Source: Diphasiastrum complanatum (Eukaryota > Streptophyta > Lycopodiopsida > Lycopodiales > Lycopodiaceae). From it: a DNA stretch of 64,000 bases. The notes under the pieces are model-generated. The model was not told the DNA's origin. It saw only the letters and a list, made by a program, of their open reading frames with translations, and ran no database searches. Of this stretch, positions 23,601 through 35,800 are shown one piece after another. The stretch is taken from positions 31,895,645 to 31,959,644 of the forward strand of contig CM055100.1 of NCBI GenBank assembly GCA_029204225.1, written 5' to 3'. How positions within the stretch are numbered: position 1 is the stretch's first letter; the number at the start of each line of letters is the position of its first letter. Position numbers and translations under genes: made by a program.

Positions 23601-24828
23601 GCATAAGCAAGCTGCGCATGGCAAGCCGCATAAGCAGGATCATCAGGAAGCGGGTCAGCCGACTCATCAACAGAATGTGGGTCAGGAGTACCAAGAATCT
23701 GGATACAAACATCAGAATCATCAGGAGTAAGAGCCTCATGGTAAATAACAGCGGTAGGAGGACCAAGAGACTGTCGGCAATCACAGGCGAGATGATCTGG
23801 ACTCTTACAGCTATAACAGAGGCGCTTCTGCTGAATCTCAGCGAACTCTGCGGCTGAATAACGGCGAACAAAGGCAGGGCGAGGTGTAGAAGGGCGAGGG
23901 GGAACGGTAGTAGAAGAAGCCAAAGTAGGAGAAGCAGTGGAAAGAGGGCGAGAAAAACGAGAAGAAGTGGACAACTCATGATACTTATGTTGCAGGGTAG
24001 TAGCCAAGGAGATAGCATCTGAGAGAGTAGGAGGCCGAAAAGAGGAAACATCATATCGTAAGGAGCCTCTAAGACCAGCAATAAAACGTGAAATAAGCTC
24101 TGTAGGATGAAGATCAATAAAAAGGTAAGAAAGCTCAGTAAACTGATCAATATAAGCAGTCAAATGACTAGTATAGCGAAGGCTACGAAACAGATCACGT
24201 TGGCGAACCAACCACTGTGGGTCAATCATAGCCATACGAAGATCATGCCGAAAAGTAGGCCATATATGTAATCCCTCACGAGTAGGCTCAGAGCGATAGA
24301 CACGCGACCAAGTCTGAGCTCGACCATCTAAATGTAACGCAGCCAACTGCACTTTCTGGTCTAACTTAGAGAGCCAATTTTCCAAGATATAATAGATGAA
24401 CCAGAATAAGTAGTAAGCTGGATGCGATCACGAAAATCACGAGCAAAATGAGGCTCAGGATTACCTAAAAAAGTAGAAGAAGGAAATCCTGGTGGTGCGG
24501 AGGGAAATCCAGGTGGTGGTACAGAAGACCCGAAAGGAGACCCATAAGAACTAGCACTATATGAAGGGAGACCAAACGTACCATCAAAAGCACCTCCTGA
24601 AGATGGAGATGGAGGAGGAGCAGGCGTACTCAAAATAGGAAATTAAGGTGCTTTACCAGGACGATGAAGAATGTCTGGGGGGGTGGTATCCCCTCGTGGT
24701 AGGATAGTCTCAAGGCTAGAAAGAATACGATCAATATGACTCTCAAGATGATCCATGCGGGAATCAATATGTGTAAAACGATCATCTAAAGAGCTCTGTG
24801 GAGGGTCTTCTGATGAAGAAGTCGCCAT
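23495..24828 (-). pseudogene. Gypsy gag with zinc knuckle
   Basis: Starts at 24,828 with MATSSSEDPPQ; an in-frame TAA at 24,643-24,645 interrupts a Pro/Ser-rich stretch, and a frame change near 24,375 leads into the main capsid region (NWLSKLDQKVQLAALHLDG, then [16 protein letters not shown]). It ends with the CCHC knuckle [14 protein letters not shown]. As sequenced, no complete Gag can be made. Confidence 0.8.
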
Positions 24829-25149
24829 AGGGACTTAAGGAAGAGACAAAAACCTGAGGGAGAGGACGTTTGTCGTCACCCCAACTTAGTCTAACTTCCA
24901 AAATCACCAAAAATGGCACGTAAACAGTCAATCAAGATGGATAATAATCAGAAAATGAGGGGCTGAGAAAGTAGAAGGTTTCTGACAAAATGGAAAAAAA
25001 TGGAAAGAGGAGGGTGTGAGGCAACAAATATGAACAGGAATAGGGGGCTGGAAAGAGCAGCATATGAGCAGAAAAGACAGCAAGTAGGTGCAAAAAGGAA
25101 GTGCAAAAAGGGCGCAAGCAATACTTGGGTGGGTGCTGATCCGTCGTTC

Positions 25150-25755
25150 ACTCAGTAGTGCCAACAAAGAGAGGTAAAAGTTGAAGATAATAGGGCACTG
25201 GGCAGCAACTACCAAGATCCACAATATGCTGAAGAATAGGCTGAAAGAAGGTGCTGAAGTAAGGTGCCGAACAGCCTCCAATCAATAGCCGAAACGGACA
25301 GCAAGTCGGTGAAAAGAACCGCTGAAAATGAGACGGTGTAGGGCGCTGGACAATAGCTACCAAATCTGCAAAAACAATGAAAATCTGCCAAAAAAATCGA
25401 CGAAAGTGATGGGTTACCGCTAAAAATGAGATGGTAGTAGGGCGCTGGACAGCCTCCAATCAATATAAAAAATGGACAGGAAATCGGTGACGAAAAGTGT
25501 CGAAAATGATGAGGTAGTAGGGCGCTGGGCAATAGCTACCAAATCTACAAAAACAATGAAAATCTGCCGAAAAAATCGACGAAAGTGATGGGTTAGCAGG
25601 GCGCTGGACAGCCTCCAAAAAATGATGAAGAAATCGTCGAAAGTGATGGGCAGTAGGGCGCTAGACAGCCACCACCAATCTGCAAAAATGACGGAGAAAA
25701 ATCGATGAAAGTGATGGGTGGTAGGGCGCTGGGCAGCCTCCACCAATCTGCAGAA
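25150..25755 (-). repeat. Degenerate tandem repeats in the gypsy 5' leader
   Basis: Between the primer-binding site and gag, the motif GGCGCTGGACAGCCTCCA (with variants) recurs about every 65-145 bp, each time followed by AAAAATGA/GAAAATCTGCC and ATCGACGAAAGTGATGGG words. At least six partial copies run in the same direction. Leader repeats of this sort can hold packaging or regulatory signals. Confidence 0.8.
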
Positions 25756-25759
25756 AAGT

Positions 25760-25771
25760 GCTCTGATACCA
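25760..25771 (-). promoter_or_regulatory. Gypsy primer-binding site (initiator Met tRNA)
   Basis: In sense orientation TGGTATCAGAGC directly follows the 5' LTR. This is the complement of the 3' end of plant initiator-Met tRNA and fixes the inner edge of the LTR. Confidence 0.92.
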
Positions 25772-26126
25772 AGTTACAAGCTAAGATTCACTAGCTATGC
25801 TAGAAAGCAGGAAGAGAATGCTTACGGAGGCTAAAGAGGAGCAATCATCATAAACTGAATAAAGGAATACAATGTTGCCTTACTTATACCCTCTCCCTGA
25901 ATCAAATGGAGGATTCAAAAAAAAGGAGGGAAAAGGATTTGGAGGGAAAATAGTGCGCCCTCCCAATAGGAGGACCCCCACTCCAAATCAATGTGACCAA
26001 GTCCTAAAAATATAACCAAATAGGGCCCAAGGCCAGTATATGAATAAAAAGGGCCCTTAGGCCTGCTTATGCATAATAACAATAAAAGAATGGACGCGGC
26101 GAATGTAATGAGCCAAGTCCATAACT
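25772..26126 (-). repeat. 5' LTR of the gypsy element
   Basis: 355 bp, nearly identical to the 3' LTR. It should hold the promoter of the element. The target duplication CCGCT follows at 26,127-26,131. Confidence 0.93.
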
Positions 26127-26131
26127 CCGCT

Positions 26132-26309
26132 GCATGGCAAACTGGTCCTCATTATTGGACAACTGTCCCAACTCACTAACTCGAGTGTTGTTGATGTGGC
26201 ACCCATCACTGTAACATGTACCAAAAATTTAAAAACTGTTATTTATAGAAGAAATGATGTACCAACTAGAAATAACTGGAAATAAAAAACCAGGCTTACT
26301 ATTCTGACA
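26132..26309 (-). repeat. Partial 3' LTR of the old copia element
   Basis: On the - strand, a polypurine-type tract CTTAAGGGGA (complement of about 26,312-26,322) is followed by TGTCAGAATAG, a normal LTR start. The LTR is cut at 26,131 by the gypsy insertion and should resume to the left of 19,697. Confidence 0.6.
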
Positions 26310-28235
26310 TCCCCTTAAGCCCTTGTTTATTTTACATACATTGAGTGTTTCTCTAAATAACTCAAACTTACCAGAACTTAAGGCTTTTGTAAAAATTTCA
26401 GCTAGCTAGTCTTCAGTCTTGCTATGTATCACATCAATCTCTAGATAGAAGCTTTTCTCAAATGAAGTGATATCTAATTTCAATATACTTAGTGTGTGCA
26501 TGAAATATTGGATTCCTAGCTAGCTGTATAGCACTCTGGCTATCACTCTTAATGATGGTAGGCTCAATTAGTGTTAAAGCATCTCAGTTACGTACTTAGT
26601 TTGAGTGAGTGCAATACCTTCTTTGTTTTGCCAGATCTCTACTCCAAGGCAATAGTGCGTAAGTTCCAAGTCTGTCATATCACAATAGCTAGTTGACAAA
26701 TCTTCTTTGATTGCTTCAATGAGCTCTTTATCATTGCTTGTGATCACGAGATCCTCCACTTACAATACTACTAGAGTGATGCTAGAGTCATGACAAAAGT
26801 TTGTTTCAATCCATATAGCGCTTTCTGCAATATGCATACTTTGTCCTCTTTGCCTTGTACAACTAACCCAAGTAGTTGTTGCATATAAACTTCCTCCTCA
26901 AGTTCCCCATTAAGGAATACTAGTTTCACATCCATTTGATGTAGATTCCATCCAAGCATAGCTGCTAATGCGATGATCATGCGAAGTGTGTCGCTTGATG
27001 GAATCTATCTCCTCCTGCATTGCTTGTTGCCATATCTCATCATCTTTGGCTTCCTCATAGCAAGTGGGTTTCTTGGATTGAGTAATATTGCTATTAGTAA
27101 CCTGAAATCTATCATTTTCCATCTTCCTCGTGGAATGTCGTAGCTCTCCCTTTGCTAGATTCGACAACCTTGCCTTGTTATCCACGAGTCTCGTGAACCA
27201 TTTAGGCAACTTATGTTGAGGTGATCCACTGCGAGGTGAATATATGTCCCAAGGTGCATCCTTTTTCGTCCAACCTTGATCTTTTTCGATTCAATAGGTT
27301 TGCCTTTGACTCTCCATCTAATCTCCACAATTGGAGGAGTACCACGACCTTCATCTTTGGCTTGATGATCAACTCGTGGTGGTGGCATTGCTTTGTCCTC
27401 AATGAGAAGCTTGGAATAGTTCATCACAATAGACATAAACTCGAAATACACACAAACCATCCATCTTAGGCTTCTTACCATTGAATGCCGCCTTTGGTGT
27501 GCGATTGGGTACACCAACAGTTGGTGGGCTTTTATTTTGCAAGAATACAGCCGTTCTCGAAGCTTCGGCCCAAAAAGAATCCACAATTCACATGTGTGCC
27601 ATCATTGTCCTAGCAGCTTTAACAATTGTGTGATTCTTCCTTTCAGCTACCCCATTTTGTTGAGGCGTATCAACCTATGCAAATTGTTGTTTGATTCCAT
27701 GCCCTTTGCAAAAATCAATAAAGCTGTGGATCGATACTCATGACCACGATCAGATCTGAGCACCTTGATCTTGGTACCTGATTGGTTCTCAACTAGTGCT
27801 TCGAAGTTTTTGAAGCATAACATTACCGATTGACATCACCTATATTGGTCCACAGAGATCTGAGTGCACTAGCTCAAGCACCTGTTTTGCCCTTGCCCCT
27901 TCTTTATTGAACGTCTCTCTGTTTGACTTGCCTAGTACGCACCCCCTTTGCAAATGGACTCTTCTTTGTCATCCAAATTGGGTAGACTTGTCCCCATCTT
28001 GAGTTTGCGAAGCAACCTCAAGCTTTTGAAGTGTAGATGCCCTAGGCGTCTATGCCACAAATCACTTTGAGATATTGACATTGATACCAATGCATTGCAC
28101 TTTGTAACTACAACATTCAACTTGTACAAACAACAAGTCTTATCACGAAAGGCATCAACAATTACCTTGAAGCCCTGTTACACATCCTTGAGGCTTGATC
28201 TGACACTTTTTATTGTTGAATTCTACTTTCAACTT
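26310..28235 (-). pseudogene. Old Ty1/copia element: integrase and reverse transcriptase part
   Basis: From right to left: GAG-pre-integrase with LWHRRLGHLHFKSLRLLRKL (about 28,060), integrase pieces (27,900-27,400), the linker region (EEAKDDEIWQQAMQEEIDSI, about 27,030), RT with LHQMDVKLVFLNGELEEEVY and ALYGLKQT (26,940-26,790), and RT end (MTDLELTHYCLGVEI, about 26,640). The catalytic YVDD motif reads VEDLVIT. Stops and frame changes are frequent. Order is integrase before RT, which defines copia. Its gag and protease part lies at 31,950-32,440, displaced by the composite insertion at 28,236-31,945. Confidence 0.8.
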
Positions 28236-30560
28236 ATGATCCATCATTGTACCAGTTTGTAGTAGTGTTTCTAGATGACATTTTGATCTACAATAGAACA
28301 CTAAAAGAGCATGTAACATCTTCGTACTGTCTTAAGGATCTTAAGACAAGAGAAGATTTTTCGCTAAAGAATCTAACATTGAATTCTTTAGAAAGGAACT
28401 TATTTACCTTGATCATAAGATCACCGCTCAGAGGATCAAGATTGATGAAGGAAGGTAAAGACGGTAGTGGAATGGCCAATTCTTGAAATTGCACGTGAAC
28501 GCAAGTCATTTTTGGGTTTCATAGTGTTCTTCCGAAAGTTTATTGAAGAGTATTCAAGATTGCCGCTCCCCTTAATAATATTCTAAAGGGGTAGAAAGAT
28601 AGGCCTAGCCCTTCAATAAAATGGAATGAGAAATTAGATGAGAGTTTTCCAAAACTCAAGCGTCTATTTGTCTCAGCTCCCATGTGAGAATAGCAGATCC
28701 AAATATCCCTTTCATCATTAACACCACCGCTAGTGATACAACTATTGGAGCTGTTCTCTTACAAGAGGGTCAGTTCGTTGCTTTTGAGAGTAAAGAGCTA
28801 TCCGAGGCGCAATTCAGGTACGCTACTAAGGAAAAAGAGCAATGATCCATGCTTTGAAATCATGGAGACATTACTTGTATGGTAATAAGTTCATGGTGAA
28901 CACGGATCATCAACCTTTGTAATACTTTTGTAATCAAAATGATTTGAGAGGTCGTAAGGCTATGCAAGGATTCGACTTTGAAGTGCGCTATATCAAAGGA
29001 ACCATCAATTGTGTGGCTGATGCACTTAGTTGAATTTGTGAAGTGAACGAACTTCCCCTCACTGAGATAAGCGCAGATTTTTTCTCCCGGAGAGGTCTTT
29101 GTGAGGAAGACCCGCATTTTGGACCAATTTGGAAGAGAGTACTAGCAAACTTGTCAAGCGAGATTGATTTACAAGGTGATCAGTTTGAGAGAAAGGATAA
29201 AAAGAGTGTTGATGACTTCTTTATCCGTAGTGGACTTTTGTTTAGGAAAGGGAAGATATGCGTGCCTGATGTGAATGTAGTTAAAAAGAAAATTCTTTAT
29301 GAGTGTTGTGACTCACCTTGTGCGGGGCATCCAGGCATACATCATACTTCAGATTTGGTATGAAGGGATTTTTATTGGCCAAAGCTTAAACCTTTTGTAG
29401 AATCAATGCTAATTAAATAAGGTCGAACGTCTTAAGGCTCGTGGATTGTTACATCCATTGAATATCCCTGACAAAAAATGGGACAATATCTCAATGGTTT
29501 CGGATAGGGTTAGCGAGGACGAATAAAGAAAATGATGCAATTTGGGTAATTGTTGACCATCTTACCAAATTGGCTATGTTTATTTCGGTAAGACCACCAC
29601 GAAGGCTTAGCTCAAATATTTGTTGAACGTTTGTTTGGACTTTATGGATTACCGAGTGACATTGTGAGCGATTGCGATCTGAAGTTCACTTGTCACTTTT
29701 GGTTGACCATATTTGCTAAAATGGAAACATCATTGAGCTTTAGTTCTTTTGATCATCACGAGACGGGACAATTAGATGAAAAGAACTAATCAGACGATGG
29801 AACATATGCTATAATCATATGTATCCCAACGACAACCTCATTGGGAGAAACCTTTGATTGACTTGGCCTATAATAGTACTAAGTAGTTAAAGCATTCGGC
29901 TATCGGTTATAGCTTGTCTATGCTTATGTACGAATATGAACCTAAATCACCCTTTTTAGTTGAAGCTTGAACAATCAAGTTTAAGGTCACAATGGAGTTT
30001 TTGCACGATATGCAAGAAATGCTAGAAATAGCATGTGAGAATGTCCAATTTGCCCAAGATAGGGACAAACATTATGCTAATATGAAAAGATCCCCTCAAG
30101 ATTTTCAAGAAAGGGTTCGGGTATATTTGTGAATTTTGCAGGATTCAAAAGTATTGTGTATTGGCAAGCATTACAAACTGTCCGCCAGATACAAAAAGGG
30201 ACCGTATAAAATACTGAAAAAGATTGGACCTTTGGCTTACCAATTAGACCTCTTGGAAGGAACTCAACTACACCCGATATTTCATGTTAGCCGACTTAAG
30301 AAAAGTCTACGTGAAGGGGATCACCTTGGTTGTGGAGATCTATTAGGCTTGTCAGAGGAATCATCAAGTGTGACCTGTTTTGAACCTGAAAGGATTTTGG
30401 ATACTAGAACTAAATGATTGCGTAATTGTATAGTTACCGAGCATCTGGTTCGATGGAAAGGTCATATATACCATGATGACTCTTGGGAATAGGAGGGTAG
30501 CCTAAGAAGGAACTTCCCTAGCTTTAACTTCTGAGGACAAAACTTGAATAAGGGGGAAAG
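28236..30560 (+). pseudogene. Ty3/gypsy 3' half: RT, RNase H, integrase, chromodomain
   Basis: Starts inside RT with YQFVVVFLDDILIYNRTLK (about 28,250). RNase H follows with TTASDTTIGAVLLQEG (about 28,720) and ESKELSEAQFRYATKEKEQ. Integrase zinc domain and core run from 29,220 to 29,700 (CAGHPGIHH; LPSDIVSDCDLKFTCHFW). The C-terminal region 30,136-30,417 includes HPIFHVSRLKK, then a chromodomain-like VRWKGHIYHDDSW. Many frame changes. A polypurine tract GGGGGAAAGGA precedes an LTR start at about 30,562. Confidence 0.8.
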
Positions 30561-31065
30561 GATGTCATGCCCATGTATGGACTGATCTCGGATTAAATAT
30601 CCAGTAAGGAGGCCAGTAGGCCTACCTTGACCCGTAAATCAATTATGATTATGAGGGGTTGGGGCCCTCATGGTAATAAAGTCATAATTGTTCGTTAGAG
30701 GCCTAAAACTCAAGATGGTGGATTGGTACGGAACTAACAGTGACTCATAGGGGAAGGGATGAGGTGGCCCAGTTAGGCTGCTGATGTGTCTAGTGCGATG
30801 TCATTGTCCGCTACTGGTGGTGGAGGGGCCTTGGAGCGTATAAGTATACCTATAGGTCTCCCACTAGTGTATGATTAGGTGATTGTAGCTACATGTTGTT
30901 GGTGGGAAGCCTCTCTCATATGGAGCTTTGTGTGGTCCATAGCTTGGGGGCTAGATCCGTTTAATCTAGGTTTGGTTGGATTGATTTGTCTGCCATCCGA
31001 TTCCCTTTGGTTTCTCTTTTTTCAATTATCTAGTTGTTGATCCTTGGTCTTGGTCCGTACATGTG
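30561..31065 (+). repeat. 3' LTR of the gypsy 3'-half element
   Basis: Begins with TGTCATGCCC directly after the polypurine tract and holds non-coding sequence up to the abrupt start of copia coding at about 31,070. No second copy was found in the window, so the right edge is approximate. Confidence 0.5.
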
Positions 31066-31945
31066 AAACTTCCTTAAGGGGAAGGAAAGATCATAAAGAA
31101 TGTTCTATTTGTACCAAGGTCGGCCAAGAACCTACTTTCGGTTGGGGCCATTACTAAACAAAACATGACACTAGTGTTTGATGAGTCTACTTGTTTGGTG
31201 AAGGACAATGAGCATGATGATAGGATCATTGCAAAAGGATTGCAAGAAGGTGGTCTTTATAGGTTGCATACTACCATCCCGACTCAAAAAGCCTATGTTG
31301 CAAAGACTTATGATCAGGATAAGTTATGGCACGAAAGATATGGCCAGTTGAGTTATCAAAGCCTACAGGTGTTAAAGAAGCATGATATGGTAACTGGATT
31401 ACACTCTATCAAGTCAAGCAATGGCTTTTGTGAAGGGTGTGCACCTGGCAAGCAACAAAGGAAAAGATTTTCTACATCAGAAGCTGTCAGGGCAAAGCAA
31501 GTACTTGAACTTGTTCATACAAATTTGTGTGGACCCATGCAAACTAGATCTACAAGGGGGGCTTTCTACATCATGACCTTCATTGATGATTTTTCGTAGA
31601 AGGTATGGGTTATTTTTTGAAGCAAAAATATGAGGCAATCAAGTATTTCAAGATCTTCAAGGTTTTTGTTGAAGCTCAAACTGGCAAGAAAAGAAAGGTG
31701 CTCAGATCTAACAAGGGTTGTGAGTACATATCAGGAGAGTTCAATGTTTTGTGAAACGCAAGTGGAATAAAGCATGAGTTTGCTACTCCAAATACTCCTC
31801 AACAAAATGGTGTTACTGAGAGAAAAAACAAGTCCATAGCTGAATGTGCACGTAGCATGCTCAAGGCTAAGGCTATTAATACCAAACTCTGGGCTGAAGG
31901 TGTGAATACTACTATATTCTTGTTAAATAGGAGACCCAAACCTTG
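31066..31945 (+). pseudogene. Ty1/copia fragment: end of protease region and integrase
   Basis: Reads NLLSVGAITKQN after a frame change, then an open stretch 31,165-31,599 with LWHERYGQLSYQSLQVLKKH (zinc domain), CEGCAPGKQQR and the integrase core start LVHTNLCGPMQT, where the usual first catalytic Asp is Asn. FIDDFS and, after stops, TPNTPQQNGVTERKNKSI (with the catalytic Glu) follow. It ends at NRRPKPCL, where opposite-strand copia sequence begins. Confidence 0.8.
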
Positions 31946-31949
31946 CCTT

Positions 31950-32445
31950 TGACTTGATGTGTTGTGTTGTCCCCAAGGCATACACAATGTCCACAATTTA
32001 TTTCTTCAAAGGAATCAAACTAATCTTGATGTGGAGTCTTGTATTTAGAGGCACCAAAATCTACGTACCAACCAACACTTGTGGCTTGAGTTGCCAATGC
32101 AGCAGTGAAGAGTTCAAATAGTCCAATGTCTTCATTGTCGTTATTTGCAACCTTCTTAGCAAAGTGATTTGTCTTGTTCTTTCCTTTCTTTTGCCCACCT
32201 TGCTTCTTACGACATTCAAAAGCAAAATGATCGTATTTGCCGCAATAGTTGCAATTTACCGTTTCTTTTTGGTGTAGATGAACAACAAGAACTCTGTGAA
32301 TCCAAAACTCGCATTTGAGCCATGTGTTGCTCAAGGTTTTTTTTATCACCAGTGCTGAATTTGCCCTCTGCCTTTGTTTAATTGCGTCTTCTTCTCCACA
32401 TTGTTGCATCGAACCGTGGTTTGAACCAATGAATGGAACGAACCG
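31950..32445 (-). pseudogene. Old copia element: gag zinc knuckle and protease part
   Basis: From about 32,440 down on the - strand: a gag segment, the knuckle CNYCGKYDHFAFEC (32,255-32,210), a basic linker and the protease active site GWYVDFGASKYKT (about 32,075). The active-site triad is D-F-G instead of D-S/T-G. The sequence breaks off at about 31,950 and continues in sense at 28,235, giving one copia element split by the composite insertion. Confidence 0.75.
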
Positions 32446-32448
32446 TCC

Positions 32449-32569
<121 letters not shown>

Positions 32570-32806
32570 AGAATTAGAATTAGAATTATTATTAACGTCT
32601 TTTGGTGCCCAGGGGCACATAAGACAAAAGAGAGTACAAAATGTGAGAAGCATTGTCCGCATAAGGACTTATTTACCAATGAAAAGACAGTAAAACTAAA
32701 ACTAAAATATCGATCTCTCTGTCTCTAAGAGAAAAAGTATCCAAGCTTGACCACCAGCTGGTGAGGGTACAAAGCAAGAGCTTAACCACCTGCTCCGCGG
32801 AGGAAA

Positions 32807-35800
32807 CTAGCTACGAGCAAGCCGAAAGTAATGAGTGATGGTAGTAGTGGGTCGTGATGTAGGCTGGTGGGAGGCGTATGAAGATCTAGTAGCACTGGAT
32901 CGAGCCGAAACTCTCTGTGTCTTCGATCTTCGGACGGGGACGTCAAAATCCGCAACCGAAATATCCACTCTGTCTCGCTTCTGGAAGAACTGAGTAATGT
33001 GAGCCTGACTGGAATCCATATCTGAGAGCGTAGGTAGAAGTGAAGCTCGTAAAATATACATCTCTCTCAAAAGAAGACCCACACATCTAGCATCTGGATA
33101 CTCGAGGAAGGAGCTCAACGTGAGGGGAATATCTCGGTATAAACAATGGTATCGTCCTCTAATCTCATAGTATACTGGGCAGCGAAAGATGAAATGAAAC
33201 TCATCTTCCACCTCCTGAAGAGAACAAAGCTGACATATCCGCTGCAATCTGGGAGTGTCTGTGTATCTACCTGTCTCGATAGCAAGCTGATGAGAAGAGA
33301 CTCGAAGCTGTCCTATACGATATCTCAGACCAAAAGATAGCGTCTGTGTAAGATAAACTGGAAGAATAGGCAAGCCCGAAACGTCCAGCTGTAAAAGATG
33401 TGTGCCATAATAATGTAGCTTGACCCTATCTGGATCAGGATGTGACCATATAGTGCGTATGTAGCTCCGGTAGATCTGCTGTCTGATATAAGCATGGGTT
33501 CCATTCGGAAGATCAAGTGCGGATAAACCCCAAGTCTGAAGAAGGGCTGAGACACTGCGATACCAAGAGTGCTTGGCTCCCTGATCTGCAATGGTACAAG
33601 ATGAAGTGAGAGCAGCAACAATGTATCTGGAGGTATCTAGATCTGATACCCTGTGAAGAAAGGTGATGATCTGAAACATAGCACCAACAACTAATGGAGG
33701 AGAAGCAAACTCGGCTAGTATGATATCATGTGGTACTGAGGGCTTAGCCCGGATTATCCTACTGAGCATGAGAATCTGGATACGAGTAAGATCTCTCCAT
33801 GTATCGCGTGATAAATCAGGGCACCAAGTCTCAGCCGAATATAGCACAACTGGGGAGACAGTAGCAGAAAATAGTAGGCATCTGGTAGCAGGATCCTGCA
33901 CATAATAAGTAGAGCAAAATCTCTCCATATGCACAAGAGCGGTATGCCCCTTGCGGAGCCTGGCGGTGGCTGCTGGTCGAAAAGTGAGTAGCGGACCAGA
34001 GAAAAGAACTCCCAAATAGGTGTAGGAGGTCACGATCTCAATCGGTAGCCCGTCATAATAGAAAATCACATCTCTCATATGCTGTCTGTTGGTGTTAAAC
34101 ACCATAATCTTAGTCTTCTTAAGGTTAACCGTCAATCCCCAACGCTGGCAAAAGTGATGTAAAGCAGAAAGGTGACTCTGTAAACCAGCTGCAGAGGATG
34201 AGAGGAGAACCACATCATCAGCGTACAAGAGAATGGGGATAATAATGTCTGCTAGGGGACAGCCCTCTCCACCTTCCTCGCGAATAATCCGCTCGAGGTC
34301 ATCTATATATAGTGCAAAAAGAGTGGGTGATAAGGGGCAACCCTGCTTCACCCCAATGGTAGAATGTATCTGTGAGGACCAGCCACTACCATCTCTGAAA
34401 CGTGCCAAGACTCGCTCATATAAAGTAATGATCGCAGCAATAGTATCCTCTGAAAAGCCAAGTGAAGACAGTCTCTGGAAAAGAAGATGTCGTGGAACAG
34501 AGTCAAAAGCTTTGCGAAAATCCACAAAGCAACAGTAAATTCTCTGTTTCCGATGTCGAGCCTCCTCAATAATGCATCTCAAAATGAAGATCTGGTCTGA
34601 AGTAGAATATCCCGGTCTGAAACCAGCTTGACCCATAGCGTGTAAACCCTCAGTTTCAGCAAAAGATCCAGTGACTGTCTGTAGTATAGAGCCATATATC
34701 TTAGCTAGAGTGTGGCCAATCATAATGGTGCGGTAGTTTCCTACATTCATGGGATCACCTGCCTTGAGGATGGGGTGAAGGATATTAGTACACCAAGCCG
34801 TAGGAAAACCAGAAGTAACAGCTGTGTTAAAAACATGAGCAATGTAAGGGGAGATGAGATGTGCTACGGGCTTTAGGAAGTCTATACTTAAGGAGTCATA
34901 GTCAGTGGCTTTATTTAGTTTGGCATGTTTAATGGCGTTTTCAACCATGTCAGGGGTGAAAAGTGAGCAGTGGTCAGGTCTCGGTGAGAGTGAGGTAGGA
35001 GGAGAGTCCGTGGTATATAACTCCGTGGCATACTCGATCCAGGATTCGATGGCTATGGGGGCCAATGTTGAAGAGTGTCTGGTGAAATGTTTCCAGAAAA
35101 AAGAGGAGGAGGGTGAATCTAAAGAGTTGATCATTTTTTGGCAGAGTGATTGTAGGTACTTGATCTTCTTTGTTCTGGTGGTTCTATGATATTCTTTCTG
35201 GCATTGTTTGAGTGTGGCAGGGGAGTGTGACCTGGCATATGTCACATGATTGTGAAGAGAGCGGCATTCTGCATCATACCATCTGTTGTGAACACTTCTG
35301 TGAGATGATGTCGTTTTGGTGGGGAAGGATGAGGAAGCAGCAGCTAAGAGGGATGTAGAGAGAAAAGTGGCTTGCTGGTCAATTGGTGCCATGAACGGGA
35401 AGTTAGCGAGTAGTTGGGATAAGATTGTGGTGTAATTAGTGAATCCAGATTGGGTGAAAGGAATACGTTTATGAGTGGGAAGAGAGCAAGAAATTTGCAA
35501 AGAAGAGGTTATGTGACCAAGTGAGATGTGTAAGAGTGAGTGATCGGAAATGGTAGGGGGTGTGATGGAGAAATCAGAAATGTGAGAGATCAAAGCAGGT
35601 GATCCAATGAAGTAGTCGACCACACTATGTCCTCCACCATGAGGATAGCATGTATATGCTGATGAGGAAGGCCACTGTGTGAGGCCATTCAAAATGGCAA
35701 GAGCGTGTGTCTCTGCTAGAGTGATCAACTGCTCCCCGAAAGATGTAGCTGGAGTGTCTGCATCCTGTGATACCCGGTCTAGCCCCATATCCAAAGGGTA

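Larger units (their letters stand above)
19698..26126 (-). mobile_element. Ty3/gypsy chromovirus-type element, full length
   Basis: A complete 6,429-bp element with two LTRs (19,698-20,071 and 25,772-26,126), flanked by the 5-bp duplication CCGCT (19,693-19,697 and 26,127-26,131). Domain order on the - strand is gag with zinc knuckle, protease, RT, RNase H, integrase, chromodomain, which is the Ty3/gypsy order. The LTRs differ by about four substitutions and one 19-bp indel, so the insertion is recent. The coding region nevertheless has one in-frame stop and at least four frame changes. The LTRs end in AGTTA...TAACT rather than TG...CA. Confidence 0.93.

Noticed and set aside
22234-24150. Long 638-codon frame read as a single protein
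   Set aside because: Only the portion below about 23,600 is protease-RT. The part above is a hydrophobic shadow of gag in another frame.
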